Assembly: GCF_001428845.1 (NCBI RefSeq) | Contig: NZ_LMIU01000022.1 | Coordinates: 557,030-621,029, forward strand | Length of the DNA stretch: 64,000 nt | Source: Achromobacter sp. Root83 | GTDB taxonomy: Bacteria; Pseudomonadota; Gammaproteobacteria; Burkholderiales; Burkholderiaceae_B | Reading direction: 5' to 3' | In this document: positions 37,126 through 48,062 of the stretch, piece after piece | How the letters are laid out: each line of letters starts with the position of its first letter | Numbering within the stretch: position 1 is the first letter of the stretch | The notes under the pieces: generated by a model | What the model was told of the DNA's origin: nothing | The model's database searches: none | What the model saw: the letters and a program-made list of their open reading frames with translations, nothing else | Program-made: the position numbers and the translations under genes

Positions 37126-38067
37126 ATGCGTGGAGCCTCCTCTTCCAAAGACGTGCGCCTGCCGCCGCTCGCCGCCATCCAGGCGTTTGAAGCGGCTGCC
37201 CGGCTGGGATCGTTCGAGCGCGCCAGCGAAGAACTCTTCGTCACCGCCAGCGCCATCGGCAAGCGGATTGCCGCGCTGGAGGCGCTGCTGGACGTCACCC
37301 TCTTCATTCGCAGCAGCCGCGGCGCCACGCTGAGCGCCGCCGGGCGCGAATACCTGGAACAGGTGCGCACCGCGTTGGACCTGCTGTCGGACGCCTCGCT
37401 GCACAAGCGCGGCGAGCCCAAGCTGGAAACGCTGCGCGTCGTATCCACGCCCACCTTCGCCCGCCAGGTGCTGATCCCCAGCCTTCCCGAATTCACGGCG
37501 GCACACCCCGATGTGGAGCTGGAGATCATGCTGTCGATCCCGTACCTCGACATCATGCCGCCCAACGCCGATGTCTGGGTGCGCTTCGGGATCGGCAAAT
37601 ACCCCGGCCTGCATGCGCGCCAACTGACGGAAGATCCAGTGTTCGCGGTCTGCTCCCCGGCATACCGCGACGCGCGGGGTCCGTTCATCCACCCCAAGGA
37701 CCTTGCCCGCGCGGACCTGCTGCGCTGCCCGATGGAGCCGTGGCGCCCCTGGCTGGCGGCGGCCGGCCTGGATTGGCCCGAGCCTTCGCGCGGCGTCTGG
37801 CTGGTGGACCTGGGCATGATGCTGGCGGCCGCGCGCGCCGGCCAGGGCATCGCGCTTACGCGCCGCACGCTGGCGGCCGAATGGCTCGACGAAGGCAAGC
37901 TCGTGCGGCTGCTGGACATCGAGATTCCCGGCGAATCCCAGTACCACCTGTGCACCGAATCGTCGCGCCCGCCCGGTGGCGCAGCCCAAGCGTTTTCCCT
38001 ATGGCTGGCCGACGTGTGCAAACAGGCATCCCAATGGCCATGCGGCCTGCGAGCCGGTCAGGAATAA
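37126..38067 (+). CDS. LysR-family regulator (GcvA type)
   Basis: This 313-residue regulator has a helix-turn-helix PLAAIQAFEAAARLGSFERASEELFVTASAIGKRIAALEALLDV (about 14-57) in which the usual S-x-S is replaced by S-A-I-G-K, and a periplasmic-binding-fold sensor half with CSPAYRDARG. The pattern resembles GcvA-like regulators. It follows the LysE gene and precedes the first liv operon by 330 bases; either could be a target, but LysR genes usually act on divergent neighbours and none exists. TATAAT at 37070-37075 may be its -10. Confidence 0.82.
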   Translation: MRGASSSKDVRLPPLAAIQAFEAAARLGSFERASEELFVTASAIGKRIAALEALLDVTLFIRSSRGATLSAAGREYLEQVRTALDLLSDASLHKRGEPKLETLRVVSTPTFARQVLIPSLPEFTAAHPDVELEIMLSIPYLDIMPPNADVWVRFGIGKYPGLHARQLTEDPVFAVCSPAYRDARGPFIHPKDLARADLLRCPMEPWRPWLAAAGLDWPEPSRGVWLVDLGMMLAAARAGQGIALTRRTLAAEWLDEGKLVRLLDIEIPGESQYHLCTESSRPPGGAAQAFSLWLADVCKQASQWPCGLRAGQE

Positions 38068-38397
38068 ATTTCCAGCCCCGGGCGGAATGAAATTCCGCGC
38101 GCCGTCGCGCCACGCTGGCTAGCATGCGGCCACCGTGACTGTCCCATCCGGCCTCATGGCGTGCGCCTCGCGCCCCGCTCCGTTCGGTCTCATCCCGCTT
38201 TTCAGCGCAATGACAGGAACCCCGTGCGTCCGTACTAGGTATTTACGCGGAAAAACGCCGCCGGGTCAGATTCGCGTAAGCGATTAAGCAGACAGTCTCA
38301 ACACACGACACAGGAGAGCGCCAGAACACTTCTTCCCGCCGACTGGCGCCGGCACACGGTTTTCCACGCAGTTCTACTAATTACAACGGAGACATCC
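38068..38397. other. 330-base region between the LysR gene and liv operon 1
   Basis: A hairpin GCGGAAT/ATTCCGC (38082-38098, loop GAA, no U tract) follows the LysR gene. The remainder looks like the leader of the liv operon, with ACTAGGTATTTACGCGG near 38233 as a conspicuous AT-rich word and GGAGA just before the livJ ATG. No gene is seen. Confidence 0.45.
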
Positions 38398-39561
38398 ATG
38401 GATTTTCGTTTGAAGCTGCTCGCAGGAACCCTCGCATTTGCCGCATCGGCCGCGTCCTACGCCGCCGACCCCATCAAGATCGGCGTAGCCGGCCCGTACA
38501 CCGGCGGTTCGTCCTCCATGGGTGTCAGCATGCGCGACGGTGTGCGTCTGGCGATCGAAGAGGTCAATAAGAACGGCGGCGTGCTCGGCCGCCAGCTCGT
38601 CGCCGTCGAACGCGACGACGAAGCCAAGAACGAGCGCGGCGTGCAGATCGCCCAGGAGCTGATCAACAAGGAACAGGTGACGGCCACCGTCGGCTACATC
38701 AATACCGGTGTGGCGCTGGCCTCCCAACGCTTCTACCAGGACGCCAAGATCCCCGTGTTCAACAACGTGGCCACCGGCAGCGTGATCACGCATCAATTCA
38801 AGGCGCCGGAATATCCCAACAATTACGTGTTCCGCAATGCGGCGCACGACAGCATCCAGGCCCCGATGATCGTGGAAGAAGCGATCACCCGCCGCGGCTT
38901 CAAGAAAGTGGCGATCCTGGCCGACTCCACCAACTACGGCCAGTTGGGCCGCGAGGATCTGGAAAAGGCCCTGGCCGGCAAGGGCATCAAGCCCGTGGCC
39001 GTGGAAAAGTTCAACATCAAGGACGTCGACATGACGGCCCAGCTGTTGAAGGCCAAGGCCGCTGGGGCCGAAGCCGTGCTGACCTACGGCATCGGTCCCG
39101 AACTGGCGCAGATCGCCAACGGCATGACCAAGCTGGGCTGGAAGGTGCCGATCATCGGAAGCTGGACGCTGGCGATGGCCAACTACATCGACAACTCCGG
39201 CGCCAACGGCGAAGGCGCGCGCATGCCGCAGACCTTCATCCAGGACCCGGACACGCCCAAGCGCAAGGCCTTCATCGACGCCTACCTGGCCAAGTTCAAG
39301 CCCAAGAACGACCGCATCGACTCCGCCGTGTCCGCGGCCCAGGGCTATGACTCCATCCTCCTTCTGGCCGCGGCCATCAAGCAGGCCAACTCCACCGATG
39401 GCGCCAAGGTGCGCGAGGCGCTGGAAAACCTGCAAACGCCGGTCGAAGGCGTGGTGATGGTCTACAACAAGCCGTTCTCCGCCGACAACCACGACGCGAT
39501 CACCGCCAAGGAAGTGGTCATCGGCGAGGTCAAGGGCGGCCGCGTGGTCAAGGCCAACTAA
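38398..39561 (+). CDS. livK: Branched-chain amino-acid type substrate-binding protein
   Basis: This 387-residue protein has a signal peptide (cleavage SYA-AD, about residue 22) and the Peripla_BP_6 fold: KIGVAGPYTGGSSSMGVSMRDGVRLAIEEVNKNGG and VLGRQLVAVERDDEAKNERG. It captures amino acids such as Leu/Ile/Val or a related compound and delivers them to the membrane components encoded next. The ATG is preceded by GGAGA. Two strong hairpins lie between it and livH, which probably raise its mRNA level relative to the rest. The substrate is inferred from the family. Confidence 0.9.
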   Translation: MDFRLKLLAGTLAFAASAASYAADPIKIGVAGPYTGGSSSMGVSMRDGVRLAIEEVNKNGGVLGRQLVAVERDDEAKNERGVQIAQELINKEQVTATVGYINTGVALASQRFYQDAKIPVFNNVATGSVITHQFKAPEYPNNYVFRNAAHDSIQAPMIVEEAITRRGFKKVAILADSTNYGQLGREDLEKALAGKGIKPVAVEKFNIKDVDMTAQLLKAKAAGAEAVLTYGIGPELAQIANGMTKLGWKVPIIGSWTLAMANYIDNSGANGEGARMPQTFIQDPDTPKRKAFIDAYLAKFKPKNDRIDSAVSAAQGYDSILLLAAAIKQANSTDGAKVREALENLQTPVEGVVMVYNKPFSADNHDAITAKEVVIGEVKGGRVVKAN

Positions 39562-39578
39562 ATCCCGACAAGCAGGAA

Positions 39579-39602
39579 GGCGGCGGCTGCCCAGCCGCCG
39601 CC
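39579..39602 (+). promoter_or_regulatory. Hairpin 1 after the liv operon 1 binding-protein gene
   Basis: A perfect 10-bp stem GGCGGCGGCT/AGCCGCCGCC with loop GCCC, without a U tract. It probably protects the upstream mRNA 3' end or attenuates read-through into livH. Confidence 0.6.
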
Positions 39603-39605
39603 GCC

Positions 39606-39627
39606 CGCGCCCCTCCCCAGGGGCGCG
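39606..39627 (+). promoter_or_regulatory. Hairpin 2 after the liv operon 1 binding-protein gene
   Basis: A perfect 9-bp stem CGCGCCCCT/AGGGGCGCG with loop CCCC, three bases after hairpin 1 and again without a U tract. Confidence 0.6.
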
Positions 39628-39702
39628 TGGCATGCAGCCGCCTGAAAACAGCGTTCTGCCCAAGGGGGTTGGGACGGAACACAGCGCCTCAAGACACACA
39701 CC

Positions 39703-40575
39703 ATGATTCTTCTACAGCTCATCTATAGCGGTATCGCGCTAGGCATGATCTATGCCGTCATCGCGTTCGGATACCAGCTCACATTCGCCACATCGGGCAC
39801 GCTGAACTTCGGCCAGGGCGAAGCCCTGATGCTGGGCGCGCTCGTCGGCCTCACGCTCGTCGGCCTGGGCGTGAACTACTGGGTCATGATCCCCATCGTC
39901 TGCATCTTCGGCTTCGCGCAGGGCGCGCTGGTCGAGCGGGTCGGCGTCAGGCCGGCCATCAAGGCGCGGTCGGAGTTCGGCTGGATCATGGCCACCATCG
40001 CCTTGGGGATCATCTTCAAGAACGTGGCCGAGAACATCTGGGGCCGCGACGACCTGCGCTTTCCCTCGCCCTTGCCCGAAGCCCCCATCCAGGTGCTGGG
40101 CGCCAATGTCCTGCCCATGGAGCTGCTGGTGGTGTTCGGCGCGCTGGGCATGATGATCCTGGTGGAAATATTCAACCGCAAGTCCATCTACGGCAAGGCT
40201 TTCGTCGCCACGTCCAACGACCGCGACGCCGCCGGCCTGATGGGCATCAACACCGGCATGGTGATCACATTTTCCTACGCGCTGTCGTCGCTGACGGCCG
40301 CGTTCGCCGGCGTGCTGGTGGCGCCGCTGACCCTCACGGGCGCCACCATGGGCGCGGTGCTGGGCCTGAAGGCGTTCGCCGTCGCGATCATTGGCGGCCT
40401 GTCCAGCGGGATGGGCGTGGTGGTGGGCGGGCTGATCCTGGGGATCGCCGAGACGACCACCGGTTTCTATCTTTCAACGGGGTACAAGGACGTGCCGGGA
40501 CTGGTGTTGCTGCTGCTCGTACTGACCTTCAAGCCCGCCGGCCTTTTCGGCAAGACCGCGATCAAGAAGGTGTAA
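39703..40575 (+). CDS. livH: LivH-type permease
   Basis: This 290-residue membrane protein with about eight hydrophobic segments has the LivH opening LQLIYSGIALGMIYAVIAFGYQLTFATSGTLNFGQGEALMLGA and the conserved EAA-like region KAFVATSNDRDAAGLMGIN. It forms half of the transport channel with the LivM part of the next gene. It begins 141 bases after the binding-protein gene and ends three bases before livMG, so these are clearly one operon. Confidence 0.93.
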   Translation: MILLQLIYSGIALGMIYAVIAFGYQLTFATSGTLNFGQGEALMLGALVGLTLVGLGVNYWVMIPIVCIFGFAQGALVERVGVRPAIKARSEFGWIMATIALGIIFKNVAENIWGRDDLRFPSPLPEAPIQVLGANVLPMELLVVFGALGMMILVEIFNRKSIYGKAFVATSNDRDAAGLMGINTGMVITFSYALSSLTAAFAGVLVAPLTLTGATMGAVLGLKAFAVAIIGGLSSGMGVVVGGLILGIAETTTGFYLSTGYKDVPGLVLLLLVLTFKPAGLFGKTAIKKV

Positions 40576-40578
40576 TCG

Positions 40579-42501
40579 ATGAAACCCCTGCACCTATTGC
40601 TATCCGTCGTGGCCGTGGCCTGCCTGGCCGCCGTGCCGCTGGGCGTAACCAACACGTATTACCTGCACCTGATCGAAACCATCATGATTTATTCGATCCT
40701 GCTGTTCGGGCTCGATATCGTGGTGGGCTACACCGGCCAGGTGTCGCTGGGCCATGCCGGCCTGTTCGGCATCGGCTCGTATGTCGCGGGCGTGCTGTTC
40801 TTCCACCTGCAGATGCCCATCTGGGTGATCCTGCCCGCCGCGATCCTGATCGCCGCGGCCTTTGGGGCGGTGCTGGCCCTGCCGGCGTTGCGCGTCACCG
40901 GGCCGTACCTCGCGATGGTGACGCTGGCGTTCGGCACCATCATCCAGATCCTGATCAACGAGATGACCTTCCTGACCGAAGGACCCTTGGGCATCAAGAT
41001 CCCCAAGCCGTCGATTGGCGGACACATCCTGACCAAGAGCGAGTATTTCTGGCTGGTGGGCGCGCTGCTGGTGATCTCGCTGATCGTGGTGCACCGTATC
41101 CTGAAGTCGCACCTGGGCCGCTCGTTCGAAGCTCTGCGCGACAGCCCGATCGCCTCCGACTGCATGGGCGTGTCGGTCTACCGGCACAAAGTGATCGCCT
41201 TCGTCATCAGCGCCGGTTTCGCCGGCCTGGCGGGCGCGCTGTATTCGTACTCGGAACAGTACATCTCGCCCAATACCTACAACTTCGAACTGACCATCCT
41301 GTTCCTGCTGGCCATCATCATGGGCGGCCGCAAGAGCCGCACGGGCGCGCTGCTGGGCGCTTCCATCATCGTGCTGCTGCCCAAGATGCTGGACGACATC
41401 GCCACCTTCAGGCTGATCGCGCTGGCCGTGGCGATCCTGGTGACGGTGGGCAGTGCTGTCGCGGTCTCCAAGGGCCGCGCCGAGCCGCGCCGGGTCGCGG
41501 TGCCGGTCGTGGGCACCATCGTGCTGGCGATCTTCTCGTACTGGCTGGACGCGCTGAACGATTGGCGCCTGACGATCTTCGGCGTCATGATCCTGTTCGT
41601 CGTGTACTACCTGCCCGACGGCATCGTGGGCTTTGTGCGCAACCTGTTCTTCTCCACCCGGCGCGCGGCGCTGACGGTCAAGAAGGATCTGGTGAAGGAA
41701 CAGGAAGCCGTGCCGGATGCGGTCGCGGGCAAGGGCGAGACGCTGTTGGCGGCCAAGGGCCTGCTGATGCAGTTTGGCGGCTTGAAGGCGTTGAACGAGG
41801 TGGACCTGACCGTCAAGCGGGGCACCATCCACGGGCTGATCGGCCCCAACGGCTCGGGCAAGAGCACGATGATGAACGTGCTGACGGGCATCTACGTGCC
41901 GACCGCCGGCGCCGTGGAATTCTCGGGCAAGTCGCTGGTGGGCCTGGCCCCGGCGGACATTGCCGAAACGGGCATTGCCCGCACCTTCCAGAACGTGCAG
42001 CTCTTTGGCGAGATGACCGCGCTGGAGAACGTGCTGGTGGGCCTGCATCACACGTTCACCACGGGGATTGCCGGCATTGCGCTGCGCACGCCGAAGTGGA
42101 AGGGCGAGGAACAGGGCGCCCGGGCCCGCGCGATGGCGCTGCTGGAGTTCGTGGGCCTGGAGTCGCTCGCCAACGAAGAAGCGCGCAACCTGCCCTACGG
42201 CAAGCAGCGTCTGCTGGAGATCGCGCGCGCGCTGGCGCTGGATCCGCAGCTTCTGCTGCTGGACGAGCCGGCGGCGGGTCTGACGGCGCCCGACATCGTG
42301 GAGCTGCTGGCCATCATCCGCAAGGTGCGCGACCACGGCATCACGCTGATCCTCATCGAGCATCACATGGATGTGGTGATGGGGGTGTGCGATACCGTTT
42401 CGGTGCTGGACTTCGGCCAGAAGATCGCCGAGGGCCTGCCTAACGAAGTGCAAAGCAACGCCAAGGTCATCGAGGCGTATCTGGGCGGCGCGCCCGCCTG
42501 A
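40579..42501 (+). CDS. Fused LivM permease-LivG ATPase
   Basis: This 640-residue polypeptide joins a LivM permease (residues 1 to about 355; [52 protein letters not shown]) to a LivG ATPase (about 390-640; Walker [10 protein letters not shown] near 421, signature-like [15 protein letters not shown], Walker [12 protein letters not shown]). The linker (about 356-390) is charged. Unfused LivM is about 320-420 and LivG about 255 residues, so both parts are full length. The frame is continuous. Translation starts three bases after livH with AAGGTG upstream. Confidence 0.93.
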   Translation: MKPLHLLLSVVAVACLAAVPLGVTNTYYLHLIETIMIYSILLFGLDIVVGYTGQVSLGHAGLFGIGSYVAGVLFFHLQMPIWVILPAAILIAAAFGAVLALPALRVTGPYLAMVTLAFGTIIQILINEMTFLTEGPLGIKIPKPSIGGHILTKSEYFWLVGALLVISLIVVHRILKSHLGRSFEALRDSPIASDCMGVSVYRHKVIAFVISAGFAGLAGALYSYSEQYISPNTYNFELTILFLLAIIMGGRKSRTGALLGASIIVLLPKMLDDIATFRLIALAVAILVTVGSAVAVSKGRAEPRRVAVPVVGTIVLAIFSYWLDALNDWRLTIFGVMILFVVYYLPDGIVGFVRNLFFSTRRAALTVKKDLVKEQEAVPDAVAGKGETLLAAKGLLMQFGGLKALNEVDLTVKRGTIHGLIGPNGSGKSTMMNVLTGIYVPTAGAVEFSGKSLVGLAPADIAETGIARTFQNVQLFGEMTALENVLVGLHHTFTTGIAGIALRTPKWKGEEQGARARAMALLEFVGLESLANEEARNLPYGKQRLLEIARALALDPQLLLLDEPAAGLTAPDIVELLAIIRKVRDHGITLILIEHHMDVVMGVCDTVSVLDFGQKIAEGLPNEVQSNAKVIEAYLGGAPA

Positions 42502-42519
42502 CGCCAAGGGGACAACAAG

Positions 42520-43242
42520 ATGCTATCTATCAAGAATCTGGAAGCGGGTTACGGCAAGGTCAAGGTGCTGCATGGCATCAGCATGGAGGTGCCGAAGGCG
42601 AAGGTGGTGACGCTGATCGGCTCCAACGGGGCCGGCAAGACGACGACGATGCGAGCGCTGTCGGGCATGATCCGTCCGACAGCGGGCGAGATCACGCTGA
42701 GCGGCAAGCGTATCGATGGGCTGGAGTCGCACCGGATCGCGCGGCTGGGCCTGGCGCATTCTCCGGAAGGCCGGCGTGTGTTTCCGACGCTGTCAGTTAC
42801 CGACAATCTGCTGCTGGGCGCGTTTCCACGCCTGACGGGCAGCCGTCCGAAGGGCGATGTGCAGGCAGATCTGGGCCGGGCGATGGATCTGTTCCCTCGC
42901 CTGAAGGAACGCCGCGAGCAGTTGGCGGGCACGCTGTCGGGCGGCGAGCAGCAGATGCTGGCCATGGCGCGGGCGGTGATGCTGAATCCGGAGCTGGTGC
43001 TGCTGGACGAGCCTTCGATGGGGCTGGCGCCGATCCTGGTTGAAGAAGTGTTCCGGATCATTGCCCGGCTGAAGGACGAGGGTGTCACGATGCTGCTCGT
43101 GGAGCAATTCGCCGCTGCGGCGCTCAATGTGGCCGATTACGGGTATGTGCTGGAGAACGGGCGGATTTCAGTGCATGGCAGCGCGGATAAGTTGAAGCAT
43201 GATCCGGCTGTGGTGGCGGCTTATCTCGGTGGGTCGCACTGA
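42520..43242 (+). CDS. livF: LivF ATPase
   Basis: This 240-residue ATPase is the second nucleotide-binding subunit of liv operon 1: Walker [43 protein letters not shown] (signature plus Walker B) and [11 protein letters not shown]. The [17 protein letters not shown] segment is diagnostic of LivF. It pairs with the ATPase half of livMG. It begins 18 bases after livMG, with GGGGAC upstream, and is the last gene of the operon. Confidence 0.95.
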   Translation: MLSIKNLEAGYGKVKVLHGISMEVPKAKVVTLIGSNGAGKTTTMRALSGMIRPTAGEITLSGKRIDGLESHRIARLGLAHSPEGRRVFPTLSVTDNLLLGAFPRLTGSRPKGDVQADLGRAMDLFPRLKERREQLAGTLSGGEQQMLAMARAVMLNPELVLLDEPSMGLAPILVEEVFRIIARLKDEGVTMLLVEQFAAAALNVADYGYVLENGRISVHGSADKLKHDPAVVAAYLGGSH

Positions 43243-43340
43243 GACGGCGGTGCGCTCGGGGTTCTGTTGAGGCTGTCAGTCTTCTCAAGTGCTTGCTCTT
43301 GTTGGTTCTTGAGGCTGGTGGTTTTCAGGTGGGTGCTCAC

Positions 43341-43696
43341 TTGGTTCTTTAGACGCCTGGCGTGGCGGGGGCCTGGGGGGTGCGGGGCTGCGATTGCGGT
43401 CCGGAGCCTTCGCTCCGGACTTCCCTAGGCGGGCCCCCCCTTCGTCATCCTCGTTGCCGCCTCCGGCGGCTGCCTTCTGATTCCCTCGGGCGCATCTGAC
43501 GCCCCGCACCCCCCAGGCCCCCGCCACGCCAGGCTCTGGTGGTTTCAACTTTACCGGTACTGGGGCGAGTCGAGTTCTTTAGGTTTTTGCCCACGGTGGG
43601 GGGTAGAGGAATATCTTGCGGTGCCCGCCCCCGGCCGGCCGCGCGGGCAGCCTTTGGGGGCTTACGCGGTGTCTTGCGTCGCGATGATGACGTTTC
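43341..43696 (+). repeat. Dispersed repeat, module A, copy 2
   Basis: It is the counterpart of 20131-20473. It contains the hairpin GTCCGGAGCCTTCGCTCCGGAC and the stretch TTCCCTAGGCGGGCCCCCCC, which is missing from copy 1. The module ends near CGGTGTCTTGCGTCG in both copies. Confidence 0.85.
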
Positions 43697-43759
43697 GCCG
43701 GGCAAGTTTCACACACCGGACGCCAAGTAGCGCAGCCAATCGTCAATTCAACGCCGATG

Positions 43760-43953
43760 CCCGATGGGCGGCGCGGGCGCCGTGGTTGCGAGCAACCTCG
43801 ATGCGCCCGAGGGAATCTGAAGGCAGTCGCCGAAGGCGACAACGAAGATGACGAAGGGGGGGCCCGCCTAGGGACGTCCGGAGCGAACGCTCCGGACCGC
43901 AATCGTGGGCGCTCGCAGCCACGGCGACCGCGACGTCGGGCGACCTACGAAGC
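43760..43953 (+). repeat. Dispersed repeat, module B, copy 2
   Basis: It is the counterpart of 20917-21045 and longer than it. From about 43796 to 43906 it is the reverse complement of 43396-43500 in module A with few differences, so the two modules form an imperfect inverted repeat of about 110 bases separated by about 300 bases. It contains the palindrome GTCCGGAGCGAACGCTCC plus GGAC. Confidence 0.85.
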
Positions 43954-44092
43954 TTCGCCGCATGCAAGCGCCTCACCGAACGCATCAAAAGACGCTTCCG
44001 AAGCAGCTTCGTCCGCCCACGGCCTACGAAGCCCCCCGGATGCAAACATCCTTCAACGCTCCCGCCACACTCCCCCTCAATCACCCGCGATA

Positions 44093-44518
44093 TCAAACAA
44101 TCGTCAACGTCACATCAATATTCCCGCGCGTCGCATTCGAATACGGGCATACGATGTGGGCCGCCGCCACCAACTTCTCGGCCTCCGCACGGTCCAGTCC
44201 CGGCAGCGAGATCTTCAGTTCGACTTCGATGCCGAAGCCCGTGGGGATGGCGCCGATGCCGACGGTGCCGTTCACGGACACGTCCGCGGGAATCGCGATC
44301 TTGTCGCGGCCGGCCACGAACTTCATGGCGCCCAGGAAGCAAGCGGAGTAGCCGACGGCGAACAGTTGTTCCGGATTGGTGCCGGCCGCGCCTGCGCCGC
44401 CGAGTTCACGCGGCGTCGTCAGCTTGACATCCAGAGTGCCGTCGTCGCTGACGCCACGGCCTTCACGGCCGCCGGTTGCGGTGGCGCTGGCGCGGTAGAG
44501 GACTTTTTCGATAGACAT
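44093..44518 (-). CDS. ohr: Ohr, organic hydroperoxide reductase
   Basis: This 141-residue OsmC-fold peroxidase has the two catalytic cysteines C60 (YSAC) and C124 ([16 protein letters not shown]). It detoxifies fatty-acid and other organic hydroperoxides using lipoyl thiols. The start at 44518 ([10 protein letters not shown]) has AAAGGAAA upstream on the minus strand; a longer in-frame form to 44578 is not supported. It lies downstream of its MarR regulator, and an inverted repeat between them (44617-44649) is a likely operator. Confidence 0.94.
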   Translation of the reverse strand: MSIEKVLYRASATATGGREGRGVSDDGTLDVKLTTPRELGGAGAAGTNPEQLFAVGYSACFLGAMKFVAGRDKIAIPADVSVNGTVGIGAIPTGFGIEVELKISLPGLDRAEAEKLVAAAHIVCPYSNATRGNIDVTLTIV

Positions 44519-44616
44519 GATGCGTTTCCTTTTAGATGAAAAGTTGGACTGCATGGCCTGGCGGGACCCTTCCCGCATCGCCGTTTAACTGCGAACCGCT
44601 GACTTGCGTTGCCTTT

Positions 44617-44649
44617 TAAATAGCGTACAACTATATAGTGCGCTATTTA
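44617..44649. promoter_or_regulatory. Probable OhrR operator upstream of ohr
   Basis: TAAATAGCG (44617-44625) and CGCTATTTA (44641-44649) are perfect 9-base arms flanking 15 AT-rich bases containing ACTATATAGT, a second palindrome. The same arm occurs in front of ohrR. Confidence 0.7.
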
Positions 44650-44683
44650 TCAGGCCGGATGATGACAGGCATCATCCCTTACC

Positions 44684-45145
44684 TCAAAGACTTTCGACCA
44701 GCTTCTCCCGCAGGGCATGCAGGGTCTTCATCATGCCCTGGGCTTCGGCCAGGGTGCATTGCGCCGCGGCCGCGATGGAATGAGGCACGGCTTCGGCCTG
44801 CTCTCGCAGTTGCCGGCCTTGCTTGGTCAGGCCCACGATCACTTGCCGCTCGTCGGCCTGAGCCCGCTGGCGGGTCACCAGGCCCGCGGCTTCCAGGCGC
44901 TTGAGCAGCGGCGTCAGCGTGGCGGAATCCAGGAACAGGCGGTCGCCGATATCCGTCACGGTGATGTCGTCGCCCTCCCAGAGCACCAGCATCACCAGGT
45001 ATTGCGGATAGGTCAGATCAAGCCCGCGCAGCAGCTTGCGGTACACCTTGTTCATCGCCAGCGAGGTCGAATACAAAGCGAAGCAGAGCTGGCTGTCCAG
45101 CAGCAGCGGGTTGAATGCGCCCTTGGGTTTGGATCTGGATTTCAT
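44684..45145 (-). CDS. ohrR: OhrR, MarR-family organic peroxide sensor
   Basis: This 153-residue winged-helix repressor has the redox-sensing Cys21 in [21 protein letters not shown] and the Mar[29 protein letters not shown]. Oxidation of the Cys by organic peroxide releases it from DNA. It is encoded upstream of and in the same direction as ohr. Its own promoter carries the palindrome AATAGCGCGCTATT in the -35/-10 spacer, so it should be autoregulated. The transcript is predicted to start on the ATG. Confidence 0.93.
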   Translation of the reverse strand: MKSRSKPKGAFNPLLLDSQLCFALYSTSLAMNKVYRKLLRGLDLTYPQYLVMLVLWEGDDITVTDIGDRLFLDSATLTPLLKRLEAAGLVTRQRAQADERQVIVGLTKQGRQLREQAEAVPHSIAAAAQCTLAEAQGMMKTLHALREKLVESL

Positions 45146-45151
45146 TGTGCA

Positions 45152-45180
45152 ATATTAAATAGCGCGCTATTCAACGTCAA
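45152..45180 (-). promoter_or_regulatory. ohrR promoter with operator in the spacer
   Basis: On the minus strand -35 TTGACG (45180-45175) and -10 TAATAT (45157-45152) are 17 bases apart. The perfect 14-base palindrome AATAGCGCGCTATT (45158-45171) fills most of the spacer. The expected start is at the ATG (45145). Confidence 0.7.
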
Positions 45181-45203
45181 GTTTTTTTTGCGAGCCCGCC
45201 AAT

Positions 45204-45911
45204 TCATGCGGCCCGCTCTCCCACGGCCGCGCTCCGATCCGATCCGTATTGCTTCAACCCGTCCAGGTTCAGCACGCGGACGGCTCCGTATTCGACGTTC
45301 AGCAGCCCGGCTTCCTCGAGCTTGCGCAGCGCCTGGTTGGCGCGCTGGCGGGACACCCGGGCCAGATAGCCGACTTCTTCCTGTGTAATGGCCAGGCGCA
45401 TGCCCATGCCGGGATACAGCAAAGGATTGAAGAGCTCGGCCAGACAGCGGGCTACCCGTGCGTCGGGATCCAGCAGACGGTCGTACTCCGCCTTGCCGAT
45501 GAACTGCGCCACGCGCTCGTTCAATTGATGCAGCAGGTAGCGGTTGAACGGAATGCTGGTATCCAGCAGCCAGTCGAAGGTGGCGCCGGGCAGACGCGCC
45601 ACCACGGAATCGCGCAGGGCCACGATGTCGTACTTGCGGACTTCTCGTTTCAGCAGCGAACCTTCGCCAATCCATCCGCCCGCGGGCACGCCGGTCAGCG
45701 AGGCCACCTTGCCTTCGGCGTTGCCCACCGAAACCTTGACCAGCCCCGCCAATACGCCTATCCATGCCTGGGCGAGTTCGCCTTTGCGCTCTATGATCGA
45801 TCCGGCAACCACCTGCTGCACGGTAAGGTCTCGCTCGACGCGCGATTGCTGCTCGCCGTCGAGCACGCGAAACCAGGCCGCGGCGAGTTGCAGGGAGTCG
45901 GATAGCTGCAT
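45204..45911 (-). CDS. Crp/Fnr-family transcription regulator
   Basis: This 235-residue protein has an N-terminal cyclic-nucleotide-binding-type barrel (about 20-130) and a C-terminal winged helix (about 165-225, QEEVGYLARVSRQRANQALRKLEEAGLL). Only one Cys is visible (VARCLAEL), so it cannot carry an FNR-type iron-sulfur cluster. It is divergent from the acyl-CoA ligase gene 170 bases away and is the natural candidate regulator of that cluster. Its effector is unknown. Confidence 0.85.
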   Translation of the reverse strand: MQLSDSLQLAAAWFRVLDGEQQSRVERDLTVQQVVAGSIIERKGELAQAWIGVLAGLVKVSVGNAEGKVASLTGVPAGGWIGEGSLLKREVRKYDIVALRDSVVARLPGATFDWLLDTSIPFNRYLLHQLNERVAQFIGKAEYDRLLDPDARVARCLAELFNPLLYPGMGMRLAITQEEVGYLARVSRQRANQALRKLEEAGLLNVEYGAVRVLNLDGLKQYGSDRSAAVGERAA

Positions 45912-45953
45912 CGGGAATACCCTAAAAGTTCCTTGAATGTCGCGATGGTGACA

Positions 45954-45970
45954 GTTGGTAGCAACCCAAC
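45954..45970. promoter_or_regulatory. Inverted repeat between the Crp/Fnr gene and the ligase cluster
   Basis: GTTGG (45954-45958) and CCAAC (45966-45970) flank TAGCAAC. It lies midway in the divergent intergenic region and could be the regulator's own site, but it is short. Confidence 0.3.
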
Positions 45971-46080
45971 CTTATACCTTAACTCCTGCCGTAAATCTAA
46001 AACCAACTGGTCAAGCACTTCTTCGCCATCGCCGCTCCCGCGGCCTCCTGGCGCGATGCGCCCAAACCGGAGGAGACAAC

Positions 46081-48057
<1,977 letters not shown>

Positions 48058-48062
48058 ACACC

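Larger units (their letters stand above)
43243..44092. other. 850-base non-coding stretch with the second repeat copy
   Basis: It separates the convergent livF and ohr genes and holds repeat modules A (43341-43696) and B (43760-43953). As in the first copy, short open frames lie across the repeat but have no credible start signals. Confidence 0.75.

Noticed and set aside
40579-42501. Frameshift or lost stop joining livM and livG
   Set aside because: Both domains are complete in one frame with a plausible linker and normal composition, so a genuine fusion is simpler.
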